Positions 48,821-57,561 of a stretch of DNA of 64,000 nt are shown one piece after another. Below the pieces are notes generated by a model, which was not told where the DNA came from, searched no databases, and saw only the letters and a program-made list of their open reading frames with translations. A program made the translations under genes and the position numbers. Numbering within the stretch: position 1 is the first letter of the stretch; each line of letters starts with the position of its first letter. The DNA lies in NCBI RefSeq assembly GCF_022690685.1, contig NZ_JALCYY010000020.1, positions 1-64,000 on the forward strand, written 5' to 3'. This DNA is from Anaeromyxobacter terrae. GTDB taxonomy: Bacteria > Myxococcota > Myxococcia > Myxococcales > Anaeromyxobacteraceae.

Positions 48821-50110
48821 ATGAAGACGGACCTGTCGGAGAAGCTGTTCGCGAAGGCGCAGACCCTGTTCCCCGGCGGCGTGAACTCGCCGGTGCGCGC
48901 GTTCCGCGGCGTCGGCGGGACGCCCCGCTTCATCGCGCGCGGCAGGGGCAGCCACCTGTTCGACGTCGACGGCAACGACTACGTCGACTACGTGCTCTCC
49001 TGGGGCCCGATGATCGTCGGGCACGCTCACCCCGAGGTGATGCGCGAGGTGCAGGACGCCATGAAGGAGGGCGCGTCCTTCGGCGCCCCCTCGCCGCGCG
49101 AGATCACCCTCGCCGAGCTGGTGCGCGAGCGGATGCCCTGGATCGAGAAGATGCGCTTCTGCTCCTCGGGCACCGAGGCGACCACCGCCGCGATCCGCGT
49201 CGCGCGCGGCTTCACCGGGCGCGACGACATCCTCAAGTTCGAGGGGTGCTACCACGGCGCCGGCGATCCGCTCCTCGTGAAGGCCGGCTCGGGCGTCGAG
49301 ACGCTCGGGCTGCCCGACTCGCCGGGCGTGCCGGCGGACCTCGCGAAGCACACGCTCACGCTGCCGTACAACGACCTCGCCGCGGCGGAGCGGCTCTTCG
49401 CCGAGCGCGGCGACACGCTCGCCGGCGTCATCATCGAGCCGGTGGTGGGCAACATGGGCGTGCTCGTCCCGAAGGCGGGCTACCTCGCGGGCCTGCTCGC
49501 GCTCTGCCGCAAGCACGGCGCGCTCTTCATCGTCGACGAGGTGATGACCGGCTTCCGCGTGTCGTCCGGCGGCGCGTGCGGGCTCTACGGCATCCGGCCG
49601 GACCTCGTCACCTTCGGCAAGGTCATCGGCGGCGGGCTGCCGGTGGGCGCCTTCGGCGGGCGCGCCGACGTGATGGACCGGGTCGCGCCGGCGGGGCCCA
49701 TCTACCAGGCGGGCACGCTCTCCGGGAACCCGATGGCGATGGCGGCCGGGAACGCCACCCTGCGGCTCATGACCCCCGCCGCCTACGAGAAGCTCGAGGG
49801 GCTCGGCGCGAAGCTCGCGGACGGGCTCCGCGCCCGCGCGGCGGCCGCGAAGGTGCCGGTCCAGGTGAACCGGGTCGGCTCGATGCTCACGGTGTTCTTC
49901 TCGGAGAAGCCGGTGTTCGACGCGGCGAGCGCGCGGCACTCCTCGACGAAGCGCTTCGGCGCCTTCTTCCACCGCATGCTCGAGGGCGGCGCGTACCTCC
50001 CCCCCTCGCAGTTCGAGGCGGCGTTCCTCTCGACGGCGCACTCCGAGGGCGACGTCGAGCACACGCTCCTCGCCGCCGAGGCGGCCTTCGCCGAGGCCGC
50101 GAAGGTCTAG
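48821..50110 (+). CDS. hemL: Glutamate-1-semialdehyde 2,1-aminomutase
   Basis: 429 residues from ATG 48821 (AGAGGAAAG upstream). This PLP enzyme converts glutamate-1-semialdehyde to 5-aminolevulinate, the C5 route to heme. Signatures: LFPGGVNSPVRAFRGVGGTPRFI, RFCSSGTEATTAAIRVAR, KFEGCYHGAGDPLL, IVDEVMTGFRVS, and the Lys region TFGKVIGGGLPVGAFGG; the catalytic Lys is in place. Length matches the family (E. coli 426 aa). Confidence 0.97.
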   Translation: MKTDLSEKLFAKAQTLFPGGVNSPVRAFRGVGGTPRFIARGRGSHLFDVDGNDYVDYVLSWGPMIVGHAHPEVMREVQDAMKEGASFGAPSPREITLAELVRERMPWIEKMRFCSSGTEATTAAIRVARGFTGRDDILKFEGCYHGAGDPLLVKAGSGVETLGLPDSPGVPADLAKHTLTLPYNDLAAAERLFAERGDTLAGVIIEPVVGNMGVLVPKAGYLAGLLALCRKHGALFIVDEVMTGFRVSSGGACGLYGIRPDLVTFGKVIGGGLPVGAFGGRADVMDRVAPAGPIYQAGTLSGNPMAMAAGNATLRLMTPAAYEKLEGLGAKLADGLRARAAAAKVPVQVNRVGSMLTVFFSEKPVFDAASARHSSTKRFGAFFHRMLEGGAYLPPSQFEAAFLSTAHSEGDVEHTLLAAEAAFAEAAKV

Positions 50111-51244
50111 ATGGCGCCCGGCTGGGCGGAGCGCTTCGCGCCGTTCGAGGGCGTCGCCTACCTCGACGCCGCGAGCCAGGGGCCCATCCCGCTCGCGGCG
50201 TCGCGCGCCGGGCGCGAGGCGCTCGCGCTGAAGGAGCGCCCCTGGCGCATCTCGAGCGCGACCTACGTCTCGGCGGTCTCCGAGGCGCGCGCCCTCGCGG
50301 CGCGCCTCCTCGGCGCGCGCGAGGAGGCGGTCGCGCTCGTCACCGGCGCCGGCCAGGTGGTGAACGCGGTCGCCCGCGGGCTCGATCTGGGCGAGGGTGA
50401 CGAGGTCGTCCTCGCGCGCCACGAGTTCCCCTCGAACGTTCTCCCCTGGCGCTGGCTCGCGCGTCGCGGCGTCGCGATCCGCGTCGTCGAGCCCGATCAC
50501 CCGGCGGGCGCGGTCTCGGCGGAGCGGCTCGCCGAGGCGGTCGGCCCGCGCACGCGGGTCGTCGCGTTCGCCCACGTCTCGTACCTCCACGGCGGGCGGC
50601 TCGAGCCCGGGCCCGTCGTGGAGGCGGCGCGCCGGTTCGGCGCCATCACGGTGGTGGACGGGAGCCAGGCGGCGGGCGCGCTGCCCTTCGACTTCGGAGG
50701 CTCCGGCGTCGACGTCTACGCCGCCTCGGCCTACAAGCACCTCCTCGGCCCTTACGGCTGCGGGCTCGGCCTCTTCTCGGCGCAGGTGCTCGACCGGCTC
50801 GCGGTGGGCGACGTGAACTGGCTCGCGGTGAAGGGGGCGGAGGACTACGACCACCTCCCCGCGCACATCGAGCTCAAGGCCGGCGCGCAGCGCTACGACG
50901 CCCACGAGACGGCGGCCTTCTTCAACCTCCTCCCGTTCGTCGAGTCGCTCCGGCTCCTCCTCGAGGCCACGCCCGCGGCGGTCCAGGCCCACGCGCGCGC
51001 GCTCGGCGATCGCCTCCTCGCGCGCCTGCCGCCCGGCTTCGCCGCCGCGAGCCCGCTCGAGCCGGCTGCGCGCAGTCACCTCCTCTGCCTGCGGGCGCAG
51101 TCCTCCGCCGGCACCCTGGCCGCCTATGAGCGGCTCCGCGCCGCCAAGGTCTGGGTCTCCCTGCGCGGCGACCGGATCCGAGTGTCGCCGCACCTTTACA
51201 GCACGGACGAGGACGCCGACCGCCTGCTCGCCGCGCTCTCCTGA
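50111..51244 (+). CDS. Class V aminotransferase-fold PLP enzyme
   Basis: 377 residues from ATG 50111, directly after the hemL stop. Class V fold: YLDAASQGPIPLAASRAG at the start, VALVTGAGQVVNAVARGL (phosphate site), VVAFAHVSYLHGGRLEPG, ITVVDGSQAAGALPFDF with the PLP Asp, and the PLP Lys in ASAYKHLLGPYGCGL. The order resembles NifS/IscS-like or kynureninase-like enzymes that act as desulfurases or lyases, but no loop Cys typical of cysteine desulfurase was seen at the expected place. Substrate unknown. It is co-transcribed with hemL by spacing. Confidence 0.8.
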   Translation: MAPGWAERFAPFEGVAYLDAASQGPIPLAASRAGREALALKERPWRISSATYVSAVSEARALAARLLGAREEAVALVTGAGQVVNAVARGLDLGEGDEVVLARHEFPSNVLPWRWLARRGVAIRVVEPDHPAGAVSAERLAEAVGPRTRVVAFAHVSYLHGGRLEPGPVVEAARRFGAITVVDGSQAAGALPFDFGGSGVDVYAASAYKHLLGPYGCGLGLFSAQVLDRLAVGDVNWLAVKGAEDYDHLPAHIELKAGAQRYDAHETAAFFNLLPFVESLRLLLEATPAAVQAHARALGDRLLARLPPGFAAASPLEPAARSHLLCLRAQSSAGTLAAYERLRAAKVWVSLRGDRIRVSPHLYSTDEDADRLLAALS

Positions 51245-51285
51245 AGAGGGCGGGGTGGGAGCGCTCCCGTCGGGGTGCGAGACCA

Positions 51286-51315
51286 TTGACGTCCCTGCCG
51301 CGCCCCTGCTATACG
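51286..51315 (+). promoter_or_regulatory. Promoter of ATP synthase cluster 2
   Basis: TTGACG (51286-51291, 5 of 6), 18-nt spacer, TATACG (51310-51315, 4 of 6). +1 near 51322, leader about 70 nt to TTG 51393. It gives the Fo genes their own transcription, independent of atpHAGDC. Confidence 0.6.
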
Positions 51316-51392
51316 GGCGTGCCTTTCCGCCCGCGGAAGCATTGGGGAATCCCGCTTCTCCGGGGTGCGGAGGGGCCGGCAGCGGAGGGTCT

Positions 51393-51656
51393 TTGGCGGG
51401 TCCCGAGGATCGAGAGCGCGGGTCCCCTGACGACAAGGGGCTCTCCGGCCTCGCCGAGGGGTACCGGAAGGCCGCGCCGTACATGGCGGCCTCCTCGAGC
51501 CTCGTCGGCGCGGTCGGCGTGTTCACGTTCCTCGGCTACCTCGCCGACCGGAAGCTCGGGAACGAGGTCCCCTGGCTCACGATGCTGGGGGCGGTGCTCG
51601 GCATGACGGGCGGCTTCATCAGCTTCTTCAGGCAGGTCCTCAAGGGAAAGAAGTGA
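51393..51656 (+). CDS. AtpZ/AtpI-family protein
   Basis: 87 residues if started at TTG 51393 (GGAGGG 3 nt upstream; the start is uncertain as the frame stays open far upstream). Two transmembrane helices ([22 protein letters not shown] and [19 protein letters not shown]) flank a short basic loop with [10 protein letters not shown], the AtpZ pattern. AtpZ and AtpI are small membrane proteins encoded at the head of atp operons; they assist assembly of the c-ring or act as Mg2+/Ca2+ transporters. Overlaps the next gene by 4 nt. Confidence 0.75.
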   Translation: MAGPEDRERGSPDDKGLSGLAEGYRKAAPYMAASSSLVGAVGVFTFLGYLADRKLGNEVPWLTMLGAVLGMTGGFISFFRQVLKGKK

Positions 51657-52021
51657 AGCATCAGGTCATCACCGTCGCCCTCTCGCTCGCCTTCGTCGGC
51701 CTCGCGCTCGCCGCGGGGCAGTACCGGCGCGCGGCGCTCATCGGCGCGACGACCTGCACCTTCACGGCCCTCGGCTCGATGCTCGTGCTCTCCCGCTCGG
51801 TGCGGAACGCCGAGAAGCCGCTCAAGCCCGCCCTGCTCGTCATGACCGTCGCGTTCCTCGCCCGCATCCTCCTCGTCGCGCTCGGCACGGTGTTCGTCGC
51901 GCGCGCGGGCGAGAACGTCTTCGCCTTCGTCGTCGCCTTCTTCGTGCCGTACTTCGCCTTCAGCGCCGTCGAGGGCGCCTACCTCCACTCGCTCCGCCGC
52001 TACACGGGAAGGGCCGCATGA
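51653..52021 (+). CDS. ATP synthase subunit I-like membrane protein
   Basis: 122 residues from GTG 51653. Four hydrophobic segments (at about 5-22, 27-47, 60-80 and 85-107) fit the ATP synthase I family, which helps c-ring assembly. There is no clear family motif, so the assignment rests on topology and on its place between atpZ and atpB. The stop overlaps atpB by 4 nt. Confidence 0.7.
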   Translation: MKHQVITVALSLAFVGLALAAGQYRRAALIGATTCTFTALGSMLVLSRSVRNAEKPLKPALLVMTVAFLARILLVALGTVFVARAGENVFAFVVAFFVPYFAFSAVEGAYLHSLRRYTGRAA

Positions 52022-53166
52022 CCGCCATCCTGACCCTCGCGCTCACGCTTTCCCTCGCCCAGGCGCCCGCCGCCGTCGGCACCGATGCCGCGACGGCGCA
52101 CGAGGCCACCGCCCCCGCCCCGGAGGGCGGGCACGGCGAGGCCGTCCACGAAGCGCCCGCCGGCGAGCACGGCGCCGCCGAGGGCGGCCACGGCGGCGGG
52201 GGGCACGGCGGCGGGCTCTCCGAGTCGCTCATGCACCACGTGACCGACGGTCACACGCTCGAGTACCCGGGCTACTGCGAGGGCGGCTTCGCCTGGAACT
52301 GCGAGATCGACCTCGACCACGTGTTCGGCACGCAGCGCGACCCCGCCACCGGCAAGGCGTCCGGCCCGCTCGTCTTCGGCGCGCTCGACATGACGCCCAC
52401 GAAGCACGCGGTGATGATGTGGCTCGCCTCGCTCGTGCTCATCGTCGCGTTCGTCGCGGCGGTGCGAAAGAAGGGGCTCGTTCCGCGCGGCCTCTACAAC
52501 TTCCTCGAGATGCTCGTGCAGTTCGTGCGGAACGAGATCGCCCGCAAGAACATCGGCGAGCACGAGGGCGACCGCTTCGTCCCGTACCTCGTCACCGCGT
52601 TCTTCTTCATCCTCTTCGTGAACCTGTTCGGCCTGCTCCCCTGGTCCGCCACGGCGACCGGGAACCTGTCCGTCACGGTCGCGATGGCGCTCTTCACCTT
52701 CGTCATCACGCAGTACGCGGCGATCAAGGCGATGGGGCTCGGCGGGTGGCTGAAGCACCTCACCGGCGGGGTCGCGCCGTGGCTCTGGCCGATCATGATC
52801 CCGGTCGAGATCCTCGGCCTGTTCACGAAGCCCTTCGCCCTCACCGTCCGTCTCTTCGCCAACATGGTGGCGGGCCACATCGTCATCTTCTCGCTCATCG
52901 GCCTCATCTTCGCCCTCGGGCACTGGGGCGTGGCGTTCGGCTCGGTGCCGATGGCGCTCGGCATCTACATGCTCGAGCTCTTCGTCGCCTTCGTGCAGGC
53001 GTACATCTTCACGATGCTCTCCTCGCTCTTCATCGGTCAGGGCCTCGCGCACCACGGCCACGACGAGGAGCACGGCGAGCACGGCCACGCCGAGCCGGGG
53101 ATGGGCTCGGCCGATCACGGCACTCACGGTTCTCACGTGGCGGGGGCGTCCCCCGGCCATGGGTAG
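52018..53166 (+). CDS. atpB: ATP synthase Fo subunit a, with His-rich extensions
   Basis: 382 residues from ATG 52018; E. coli subunit a has 271. Subunit a forms the half-channels for protons. The core (about 125-342) is normal and has the essential Arg278 in [19 protein letters not shown]. Extra parts: a signal-peptide-like start ([16 protein letters not shown]), then a His/Gly/Ala/Glu-rich stretch to about residue 80, followed by a segment with two Cys (87 and 95), and a C-terminal tail with 10 His in the last 38 residues. If the N-terminus is exported, this places a metal-binding-like His array and a potential disulfide outside the membrane. In-frame overlap with the upstream gene supports the long start. 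Confidence 0.95.
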   Translation: MTAILTLALTLSLAQAPAAVGTDAATAHEATAPAPEGGHGEAVHEAPAGEHGAAEGGHGGGGHGGGLSESLMHHVTDGHTLEYPGYCEGGFAWNCEIDLDHVFGTQRDPATGKASGPLVFGALDMTPTKHAVMMWLASLVLIVAFVAAVRKKGLVPRGLYNFLEMLVQFVRNEIARKNIGEHEGDRFVPYLVTAFFFILFVNLFGLLPWSATATGNLSVTVAMALFTFVITQYAAIKAMGLGGWLKHLTGGVAPWLWPIMIPVEILGLFTKPFALTVRLFANMVAGHIVIFSLIGLIFALGHWGVAFGSVPMALGIYMLELFVAFVQAYIFTMLSSLFIGQGLAHHGHDEEHGEHGHAEPGMGSADHGTHGSHVAGASPGHG

Positions 53167-53241
53167 TCGAGCGCTCCACGCGCCACGGGAAACAAGCGGC
53201 CCGGTAATCCCGCACCTTTCGAAAGACAAGGCAGGAAGACC

Positions 53242-53472
53242 ATGACCTCCACCGCCCTCGCGTTCCTCTCCGCTGGCTTCGGCGCCGGCCTCGCCGTCCT
53301 CGGCGCCGGCCTCGGCATCGGCAAGCTCGCCGCCGCCGCCATGGAGGGCTCCGCCCGCCAGCCGACCGTCGCCGGCGACATCCGCACCTCGATGATCATC
53401 GCCGCCGCCCTCATCGAGGGCGTGACGCTCTTCGCGATCGTCGTCTGCGTGCTCCTCGCCATCAAGGCGTAA
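53242..53472 (+). CDS. atpE: ATP synthase Fo subunit c
   Basis: 76 residues from ATG 53242 (GGCAGGAAG upstream). Two transmembrane helices joined by the polar loop ARQP (39-42). The proton-carrying acid is Glu in the second helix (AALIEGVTLFAIVV); Glu is followed by Gly, and the first helix lacks the Gln of sodium-type c subunits, so a proton-type ring is indicated. Helix 1 is GxGxG-rich (GFGAGLAVLGAGLGIGKL). Confidence 0.96.
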   Translation: MTSTALAFLSAGFGAGLAVLGAGLGIGKLAAAAMEGSARQPTVAGDIRTSMIIAAALIEGVTLFAIVVCVLLAIKA

Positions 53473-53528
53473 GTCGCACCTCGAAGCCTCGTCGAACCCT
53501 CACCTCCTCTTCACCCACGGAGTCGCGC

Positions 53529-54062
53529 ATGGCCTCCCTCGCGTCCCTGCCCCTCGCAGCCGGAGGGCTCACGGACCTGAACCCCGGCCTCACCCTCTGG
53601 GCGGCCATCACGTTCCTGTTCCTGCTCGTGGTCCTCTCCAAGTTCGCGTGGGGACCCATCGTCAAGATGCTCGACGAGCGCGAGCGGACCATCCGCGAGG
53701 CGATCGAGGCGGCCAAGAAGGAGCGCGCCGAGGCGGAGCGGATGCTCGGTGAGCAGAAGGCCTCCCTCGCCCACGCGCAGCGCGAGGCCGCTGAGCTCGC
53801 CCGGCGCAACCAGCAGGAGGTCGAGGCGCTCCGTCAGGAGCTGACCGCGCGCGCCCGCAAGGAGGCGGACGAGCTCGTCTCCTCCGCCCGCAAGCAGATC
53901 GAGGAGGAGAAGACGAAGGCGATGTCCGAGCTCCGCGCGGTGGTCGCGGACCTCGCCATCGACGCCGCCTCCCGCCTCGTGAAGGCGAACCTCGACGACG
54001 CCTCGCAGCGCCAGCTCGTCGAGGAGTACATCGCACAGCTCCCGGCGAACCGCGCCGCGTAA
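53529..54062 (+). CDS. atpF: ATP synthase Fo subunit b
   Basis: 177 residues from ATG 53529. One N-terminal transmembrane helix (TLWAAITFLFLLVVLSKFAW) and a long charged helix that forms the peripheral stalk (RERTIREAIEAAKKERAEAERML, QEVEALRQELTARARKEADEL and so on). The C-terminus ends with DLAIDAASRLVKANLDDASQRQLVEEYIAQL. No second b-type (b') gene exists in this cluster, so b is a homodimer. Last gene of cluster 2; terminator at 54088-54128. Confidence 0.93.
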   Translation: MASLASLPLAAGGLTDLNPGLTLWAAITFLFLLVVLSKFAWGPIVKMLDERERTIREAIEAAKKERAEAERMLGEQKASLAHAQREAAELARRNQQEVEALRQELTARARKEADELVSSARKQIEEEKTKAMSELRAVVADLAIDAASRLVKANLDDASQRQLVEEYIAQLPANRAA

Positions 54063-54087
54063 GCGCGCTCTTCGGCCGGTGTCATCG

Positions 54088-54128
54088 CGCTCCGGCGGGC
54101 CCCGCGTCCGCCGGAGCGTTTCTCTTTT
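54088..54128 (+). terminator. Intrinsic terminator of ATP synthase cluster 2
   Basis: 11-bp stem CGCTCCGGCGG / CCGCCGGAGCG around a 9-nt loop, followed by TTTCTCTTTT. Confidence 0.85.
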
Positions 54129-54151
54129 CCGCGGGCTAGAAACAAGGTCGC

Positions 54152-55264
54152 ATGGGTCTCTCGATCGGCATCGTCGGCCTCCCCAACGTGGGGAAGTCCA
54201 CCCTCTTCAACGCGCTCCTCGGCGCGGCGCAGGCCGCGGCGGCGAACTACCCGTTCTGCACCATCGAGCCGAACGTGGGCGTCGTGCCGGTGCCCGACCG
54301 GAGGCTCGAGCGGCTGGCCGCGCTCTTCAAGCCGAAGAAGACCACCCCCACCACGCTCGAGTTCGTGGACATCGCCGGCCTCGTCGCCGGCGCCTCCAAG
54401 GGCGAGGGGCTCGGCAACCAGTTCCTCGGCAACATCCGCCAGGTCGACGCGATCGCCCACGTGCTGCGCTGCTTCGAGGACCCCGACGTCGTGCACGTCG
54501 CGGGCAAGGTCGATCCGCGCGGCGACAAGGAGGTCGTCGAGACCGAGCTCATGCTGAAGGACCTCGACTCGGTCGAGAAGCGGCGCGAGCGGGCGATGAA
54601 GAACGCCAAGGCGCCGGGGAAGCCCGGCGAGCTCGCGAAGGCGGAGCTCGCCGCGCTCGACCGCGCCAAGGCCGGCCTCGAGGCGGGCACGCCCATCCGC
54701 GCGCAGAAGCTCTCCGACGAGGAGCGCGCCCTGCTCGCGGACCTCTTCCTCCTCACCTCCAAGCCGGTGCTCTACATCGCCAACGTGGACGAGTCGCAGC
54801 TCGGCAAGGAGGCGACCGACCCGAGCATCCAGGCGGTGAAGGCGCTCGCCGAAGCCGAGGGCGCGGGGATGGTGGAGATCTCGGGCAAGGTCGAGTCCGA
54901 GCTCGCCGCCCTCGCCCCCGGCGAGCGCGAGGAGTACCTCGCCTCGCTCGGCCTCGAGGAGCCCGGGCTCGACCGGCTCGTCCACGCCGGCTACCGGCTG
55001 CTCGGCCTCATCACCTACTTCACCGCCGGCGAGGACGAGTGCCGCGCCTGGACCGTGAAGAAGGGCACGCACGCCCCCCAGGCCGCGGGCGTCATCCACT
55101 CCGACTTCGAGAAGGGCTTCATCAAGGCCGAGGTGATCCGCATCGAGGATCTCCTGGAGCTGAAGAGCGAGTCCGCCGCCCGCGAGAAGGGCAAGCTGCG
55201 CATCGAGGGCAAGGAGTACGTCGTCCAGGACGGCGACGTGATGCACTTCAGGTTCAATGTCTAA
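54152..55264 (+). CDS. ychF: Redox-regulated ATPase YchF
   Basis: 370 residues from ATG 54152 (a short AAGG lies 5 nt upstream). YchF/Ola1 is an Obg-like NTPase that prefers ATP and binds ribosomes. G1 GLPNVGKSTLFNAL (8-21), switch regions including NYPFCTIEPNVGVVPVPD and DIAGLVAGASKGEGLGNQFL, then YIANVDE in place of the NKxD motif, as in all YchF. The C-terminal TGS domain is seen at CRAWTVKKGTHAPQAAGVIHSDFEKGFIKAEV. Length matches the family (E. coli 363). Confidence 0.96.
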   Translation: MGLSIGIVGLPNVGKSTLFNALLGAAQAAAANYPFCTIEPNVGVVPVPDRRLERLAALFKPKKTTPTTLEFVDIAGLVAGASKGEGLGNQFLGNIRQVDAIAHVLRCFEDPDVVHVAGKVDPRGDKEVVETELMLKDLDSVEKRRERAMKNAKAPGKPGELAKAELAALDRAKAGLEAGTPIRAQKLSDEERALLADLFLLTSKPVLYIANVDESQLGKEATDPSIQAVKALAEAEGAGMVEISGKVESELAALAPGEREEYLASLGLEEPGLDRLVHAGYRLLGLITYFTAGEDECRAWTVKKGTHAPQAAGVIHSDFEKGFIKAEVIRIEDLLELKSESAAREKGKLRIEGKEYVVQDGDVMHFRFNV

Positions 55265-55487
55265 CGGGGGGCTGCGTCGGGTGTTTGAATGGGGGACTGC
55301 GTCCCCCGCCCCGTCGAGCGAAGCTCGCCGGGGCCCCACCCCCGCTCGGCGGGGCCTGTGAACCTGCGCGCCCGCGGTCGCGGGTGCGCGCAGGTTCCCC
55401 GCCGGAGGGGCTTCGCCCCTCCCGCGGTGAGTCCGATCGAAAGGCGTGACGGGTGTCGTCGCCTCGGCGCCCCGCGGTCGGCTTCGG
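55265..55487. other. Structured intergenic region with several hairpins
   Basis: 223 bp between the convergent genes ychF and orf 55488-56066, unusually rich in inverted repeats: GGGGGAC-TGC-GTCCCCC (55291-55307), AACCTGCGCGC...GCGCGCAGGTT (55361-55396, stem of 16 pairs with a 2-nt bulge) and GAGGGGC-TTC-GCCCCTC (55406-55422). They may act as a terminator block or be a mobile hairpin repeat. Confidence 0.55.
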
Positions 55488-56066
55488 TCACCGGTCGACC
55501 GGCTGTCCGTGCCGCTCGCCGCGCTCGGGTGAGACGAGCAGCGCCTCGCGCCCCGCGCCGTCGAAGGCCGCCGCGAGCGTCGCGAGCGGCACCTCTTGAC
55601 GCGCAGGCGAGCGCGACGGGTCGATGAAGCGCACGCGCGCGTCCGGGGCGGCGCCGGGCGCGACGTCGAGGAGCCGCGACGCCCACGCGGCCGGGCCCAG
55701 CGCGGTGGAGCTCGCGAGCAGGACGGCGTGGCGGCCGGGTGCGGCGCCCGGGTAGACGAGGCGCGGGTTCACCCCGAGCACGACGAGCCCCGCCGCGCCG
55801 GAGAGGGAGAGCATCCGCGCGAGCGAGCCGGAGACGACCTCGGAGCGGACCCGGTACAGCCGCGCGAGGACCACGCGCGCGTTCGCGAAGGTGGCGCCGC
55901 CGGGGATGGCGGAGAACGCCGCGGGGAGCGCGGCCCCCGACCTCCCTGGGTCGACGCCGAACAGCAGCGACGTCGCCAGCGCGCAGCACGCGCCCAGGCA
56001 CCCGTCGCCCGCGTCCCGGTTCCGCGGCGCGAGGGCCGCGTCGAGCGTCGCGTCCGGCTCCGCCAT
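55488..56066 (-). CDS. Hypothetical protein
   Basis: 192 residues from ATG 56066, 3 nt after the stop of the THUMP gene. Alpha/beta composition with no signal peptide; Cys-rich start (DGCLGACCALATSLLFGVDPG) then ARVVLARLYRVRSEVVSGSLARMLSLSGAAGLVVLGV. No catalytic motif recognised, and the GxG patterns are too general to assign a fold. Coding is supported by codon bias and tight spacing. Confidence 0.6.
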   Translation of the reverse strand: MAEPDATLDAALAPRNRDAGDGCLGACCALATSLLFGVDPGRSGAALPAAFSAIPGGATFANARVVLARLYRVRSEVVSGSLARMLSLSGAAGLVVLGVNPRLVYPGAAPGRHAVLLASSTALGPAAWASRLLDVAPGAAPDARVRFIDPSRSPARQEVPLATLAAAFDGAGREALLVSPERGERHGQPVDR

Positions 56067-56069
56067 GGC

Positions 56070-56609
56070 TCAGCCCGGCCGCAGCAAGGGGTGGTGCTCC
56101 AGCTCCTCGCGCGAGAAGAGCGCGACGCCCGCCTGCGAGCCGATGGTCTCGACGTCCAGCACGTAGTCAGGATCATGGAACGTGATACGGGGCGCCTGTC
56201 CCGACGCGGCGAGCCGGTCGAGGAGCCCCTCGGCGAGGACGCGCTCCTCCTCCAGTCCGGAGAGGCGCGACTTCATCCCTCGCCGGTGGACGCGAACGTG
56301 GAACGACCTCCCCGCGAGCACCGGCGCGTAACGTGCCGTCGCCTCCCGCGCGCGAGCCTCGAACTCCTCCGGGCTCGAGAAGGTGAAGACGGTCTCGACC
56401 GGCGTCACCCGCGCGAGCGACGCGGTCGCGGCGGGATCGCTGGCGGCGCGCTCACGAAGGGTGGCGAGGAGCGCGCGCGGGTCGTCCGCGTGGGCGACGA
56501 GGACGTTGTAGTAGCGCGTCTCCTCGACGCGCGCGAGCGAGCGCAGCAGCCGCAGCGCGTCGTTGTAGCCGCCGCCCTGCACCGTCACGACGACGTTCCA
56601 GTCGCGCAT
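56070..56609 (-). CDS. THUMP domain-containing protein
   Basis: 179 residues from ATG 56609. THUMP domains bind RNA substrates of tRNA-modifying enzymes. The pattern is NVVVTVQGGGYNDALRLLRSLARVEETRYYNVLVAHADDP, VETVFTFSSPEEFEARAREATARYAPVLAGRSFHVRVHRRGMKSRLSGLEEERVLAEGLLDRLAASG, then DPDYVLDVETIGSQAGVALFSREEL. The core strands FHVRVHRRG and PDYVLDVETIG fit THUMP. There is no methyltransferase or thiolase domain attached, so a partner or stand-alone role is likely. Shares an operon with orf 55488-56066; divergent from the Mut7-C gene. Confidence 0.72.
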   Translation of the reverse strand: MRDWNVVVTVQGGGYNDALRLLRSLARVEETRYYNVLVAHADDPRALLATLRERAASDPAATASLARVTPVETVFTFSSPEEFEARAREATARYAPVLAGRSFHVRVHRRGMKSRLSGLEEERVLAEGLLDRLAASGQAPRITFHDPDYVLDVETIGSQAGVALFSREELEHHPLLRPG

Positions 56610-56663
56610 CGGGTGCCAGCCCGCCCCGTGGCGTGCGCCACTCGCCGGTCGCACCCTCCGGTC

Positions 56664-57419
56664 GTGAGGCGCGCGCTGTTCCGATTCTACGCCGAGCTGA
56701 ACGACTTCCTGCCGCCCGCGCGCAAGGGGGTCCCTTTCGTGCACGCCTTCGAGGGCACCCCCTCGGTGAAGGACGTCATCGAGTCGCTCGGCGTCCCGCA
56801 CACCGAGGTGGACCTCGTCCTCGCCGACGGCGAGGCGGTGGACTTCGGCTGGGGGCTCCGCGACGGGGCGCGCGTGAGCGTCTACCCGGTGTTCGAGTCG
56901 CTCGACGTCGCCTCGGTGACACGCGTGCGCGCCGAGCCGCTGCGCGACACCCGCTTCGTCGCGGACGGCCACCTCGGCAGGCTCGCGCGCTACCTCCGGA
57001 TGGCGGGCTTCGACGTGCGCTGGGAGCGTGACGCCAAGGACGACGCGCTCGCCCGCGTAGCCTCCGAGGAGCGGCGCATCCTCCTCACGCGCGATCGCGG
57101 CCTCCTGAAGCGGAGCGCAGTGAGCCACGGCTACTGCGTTCGGGAGGCGGATCCCCCTCGCCAGCTCGCGGAGGTGATCCGGCGCTTCGACCTCGGACGC
57201 GCGGTCGCGCCCTTCCGCCGCTGCCTCCGCTGCAATGCGCTGCTCGAGCCAGTCCGCAAGGAGGACGTGCAGGACCTGCTCCCCCCACGCGTGCGCGAGC
57301 GGTACGCGGTGTTCCGTCGTTGTCCGGAGTGCGGCCGCGTCTACTGGCCGGGCTCGCACCACGCGCGCATGGAGCGGATCCTCGAGGACGCGCTGCGGGC
57401 GACGCGCGCGAGCGGGTGA
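56664..57419 (+). CDS. Mut7-C RNase-domain protein with N-terminal ubiquitin-like fold
   Basis: 251 residues from GTG 56664 (no clear Shine-Dalgarno; an internal start is possible). Residues 1-80 resemble the beta-grasp Ub-Mut7C domain (RFYAELNDFLPPARKGVPFVHAFEGTPSVKDVIESLGVPHTEVDLVLADG). Residues about 90-245 match the Mut7-C RNase family: RFVADGHLGRLARYLRMAGFDVRWERDAKDDALARVASEERRILLTRDRGLL with acidic catalytic candidates (Asp in FVADG and TRDRG), then a zinc ribbon CLRCN...CPECGRVYWPGSHHARM. Such proteins are predicted PIN-like nucleases. Divergent from the THUMP gene by 54 bp. Confidence 0.8.
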   Translation: MRRALFRFYAELNDFLPPARKGVPFVHAFEGTPSVKDVIESLGVPHTEVDLVLADGEAVDFGWGLRDGARVSVYPVFESLDVASVTRVRAEPLRDTRFVADGHLGRLARYLRMAGFDVRWERDAKDDALARVASEERRILLTRDRGLLKRSAVSHGYCVREADPPRQLAEVIRRFDLGRAVAPFRRCLRCNALLEPVRKEDVQDLLPPRVRERYAVFRRCPECGRVYWPGSHHARMERILEDALRATRASG

Positions 57420-57561
57420 GCGGGCCCGCACGCGCCTAACCCGGGCTCCGCCCCCGACGCACCCGGGAGCGCACCTCGGCGATCGTCCGTCCGTGCGCCG
57501 AGTGGGCCCTCCCGTCGAGCTTGCGTCCGTGCGGGGGGTCGGGGTTGTGTCGGCGCCCTGA

